From NCBI GenBank assembly GCA_025916675.1, contig CP098402.1:3553592-3617591 (forward strand): DNA of 64,000 bases. The letters run 5' to 3'. The translations under genes were made by a program, and so were the position numbers. This DNA is from Phycisphaera sp. GTDB lineage: Bacteria; Planctomycetota; Phycisphaerae; Phycisphaerales; UBA1924. Under the pieces are notes generated by a model that had not been told where the DNA came from, ran no database searches, and saw only the letters and a list, made by a program, of their open reading frames with translations. Shown here piece by piece: positions 62,985 through 64,000 of this stretch; position 1 is the first letter of the stretch, and each line of letters begins with the position of its first letter.

Positions 62985-63671
62985 ATGAGCACCATCCCTG
63001 AGAGCAACGAGCAGGCCGTGACGTGGGTGGTCGACCACCTGGCCACGTGGCAGGCCGATCCGGCGTCGATCGGTCTGGATCCGGCCGACATCACGGCGCT
63101 GGCTGGTCTGGCGAGCACGGCCTCGAGCCGGCTGCAAACCAGAAATAATGCCCGCGCCGCGGCGGTCGGGGCGACGGGTTCGTTCAACGCGGGGGCCAAG
63201 GAGATGCGCGACTTCGCGTCGTTGCAGGTCCAGCGCATCCGCACGTTCGCCCGGGCCGCCGCCGACCCGTCCAGCGTCTACGAGGACGCGGGCATCCCGG
63301 CCCCGGCCGACCCCGCGCCGGCGCCCGCGCCCGGCACGCCGCAGGCGTTCACGGTTGGGTTGTTGCAGAACGGGGCGCTCGAGCTGAAGTTCAAGTGTCC
63401 CAACCCGCCGCGGACCGGCCCGCTCACATATCGCGTCGAGCGCCAAACCCCCACCGGAGGTGGGCAGGTGCCGTTCGTGTTTGTCCTGAACGCGAAGGAG
63501 CGGAGCTTCGTCGATAGCACGATCCCGCCCGGCACGGCGCAGGTTGTGTACCGCGTGACGGCCCAGAGCTCGACGCGCGACGGCAACCCCGGGCAGTTCG
63601 GCGTGCAGTTCGGTGCCGGCAACCAGGCGATGGTCTTCGCGATGCCGCCGGGCGGCGAGAAGGCGGCGTAG
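62985..63671 (+). CDS. Hypothetical protein with C-terminal fibronectin-like domain
   Basis: 228 residues, no signal peptide. The N-terminal half is helical (ALAGLASTASSRLQTRNNAR, EMRDFASLQVQRIRTFARAA), then a Pro/Ala linker (PAPADPAPAPAPG) and a beta-domain like fibronectin III (TYRVERQTPTGGG, ERSFVDSTIPPGTAQVVYRV). The architecture reads like a conserved planctomycete family with unknown role. GGGGGTG sits before the ATG. It follows the 21-bp tandem repeat. Confidence 0.75.
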   Translation: MSTIPESNEQAVTWVVDHLATWQADPASIGLDPADITALAGLASTASSRLQTRNNARAAAVGATGSFNAGAKEMRDFASLQVQRIRTFARAAADPSSVYEDAGIPAPADPAPAPAPGTPQAFTVGLLQNGALELKFKCPNPPRTGPLTYRVERQTPTGGGQVPFVFVLNAKERSFVDSTIPPGTAQVVYRVTAQSSTRDGNPGQFGVQFGAGNQAMVFAMPPGGEKAA

Positions 63672-63796
63672 GGATTCTTATGTTCCTTGATTTGGCGAGG
63701 GGGTCCGGTGCGAGCCGGGCTCCCTTGTTGTGTGGTGGTGCTGCTGGGGGGCTTGGGTGTTCGGGTTGTGGTGATGACCGTTCTCGAATGTTCGAC

Positions 63797-63885
63797 GCTC
63801 TGGCGGAGCGGAAGACCGCTGCGCCAGAGCTGCGCGAAGCTGGTTTGTTTTGAGCGCTCGCGTTGCTCGCTTGGCGGCCGCATGA
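63797..63885 (-). repeat. Structured intergenic element, copy 3
   Basis: Reverse orientation. On the minus strand it reads GCGGCCGCCAAGCGAGCAAC, then GCTCAAAACAAACCAGCTT, and ends in a hairpin at 63797-63830 with stem GCTCTGGCG/CGCCAGAGC, a mismatch (C-C, seen as G-G on the plus strand), inner stem AGCGG/CCGCT and a TCTT loop. The inner stem differs from copies 1 and 2 by paired changes. The flanking 63672-64000 has no other gene. Confidence 0.8.
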
Positions 63886-64000
63886 GCGGCCGGGCCCTTG
63901 CGGGCCGCGCCGGGGCATGCGCCCTGCGCCGAAGACGGCTGGTGCGGATGCCCCGGCGTTGTTGTGTCGCCTCGGCGGCGGGCCCAGGCGCCGGGGACAT

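Noticed and set aside
49087..63885. Simple rho-independent terminators for the three intergenic elements
   Set aside because: No U-tract follows the hairpins, and the conserved boxes upstream are not explained by termination.

Overview
The window is GC-rich, gene-dense bacterial chromosome and most likely comes from a planctomycete of the Phycisphaerae type. Three kinds of sequence support this. Many secreted proteins end in a dockerin-like tail finishing in FDAGC. Several small membrane proteins carry a CGY(D/P)...CPECG zinc ribbon. An ECF sigma factor overlaps a TPR-containing Ser/Thr kinase, an arrangement common in planctomycetes. I see no prophage, integrase, transposase or CRISPR array. 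The placement rests on protein style only, because no rRNA is present.

Layout. 0-10 kb: fumarase (fumC) with a UbiA-like membrane protein behind it, a transglutaminase-like secreted protein, a flavin reductase, a small AT-richer pocket with a SUKH-like gene, a thioredoxin-fold lipoprotein, succinyl-CoA ligase beta (sucC), an inositol-monophosphatase-family phosphatase, msrA and a FUN14-like protein. 10-20 kb: GAF protein, DUF2007 protein, lipoproteins, a thioesterase-purN-metallopeptidase operon, a DinB/lipoprotein pair, rpsO-pnp with terminators and a structured spacer, a cold-shock gene and a histidine kinase. 20-33 kb: ankyrin membrane protein, tryptophan 2,3-dioxygenase, citrate synthase, an unusual tRNA-Cys, polyprenyl synthase, TPR-sulfotransferase, gamma-glutamyltransferase and a PhoX/DUF839-like phosphatase. 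33-46 kb: tRNA-Ala, a thioredoxin, an ABC-2 polysaccharide exporter permease, two large glycosyltransferases, a GH3-family enzyme, an alpha/beta hydrolase, a LolD-like ATPase and proS. 46-64 kb: a secretome island of beta-propeller, FG-GAP and protease-like proteins, nearly all with the FDAGC tail, plus the sigma/kinase pair, an M60 metallopeptidase, three copies of a structured intergenic element and two gene remnants.

How the genes fit together. fumC, sucC and gltA supply TCA-cycle steps but lie apart rather than in one operon. The 34.5-42.2 kb block looks like surface-polysaccharide synthesis and export, although the ATPase partner of the permease is not here. The 46-62 kb block encodes exported proteins that share one C-terminal module, probably a common calcium-binding or attachment tag.

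Main points for a second look: the recurring FDAGC tail; a class-II (long variable arm) tRNA-Cys; a mosaic partial copy of proS about 2.5 kb upstream of the intact gene; a duplicated sucC translation-initiation region in front of the neighbouring lipoprotein gene; a repeated intergenic element with a covarying hairpin; a sulfotransferase remnant that carries the FDAGC tail; and a degenerate 21-bp tandem repeat upstream of a fibronectin-like gene. All identities and counts given here were made by eye.
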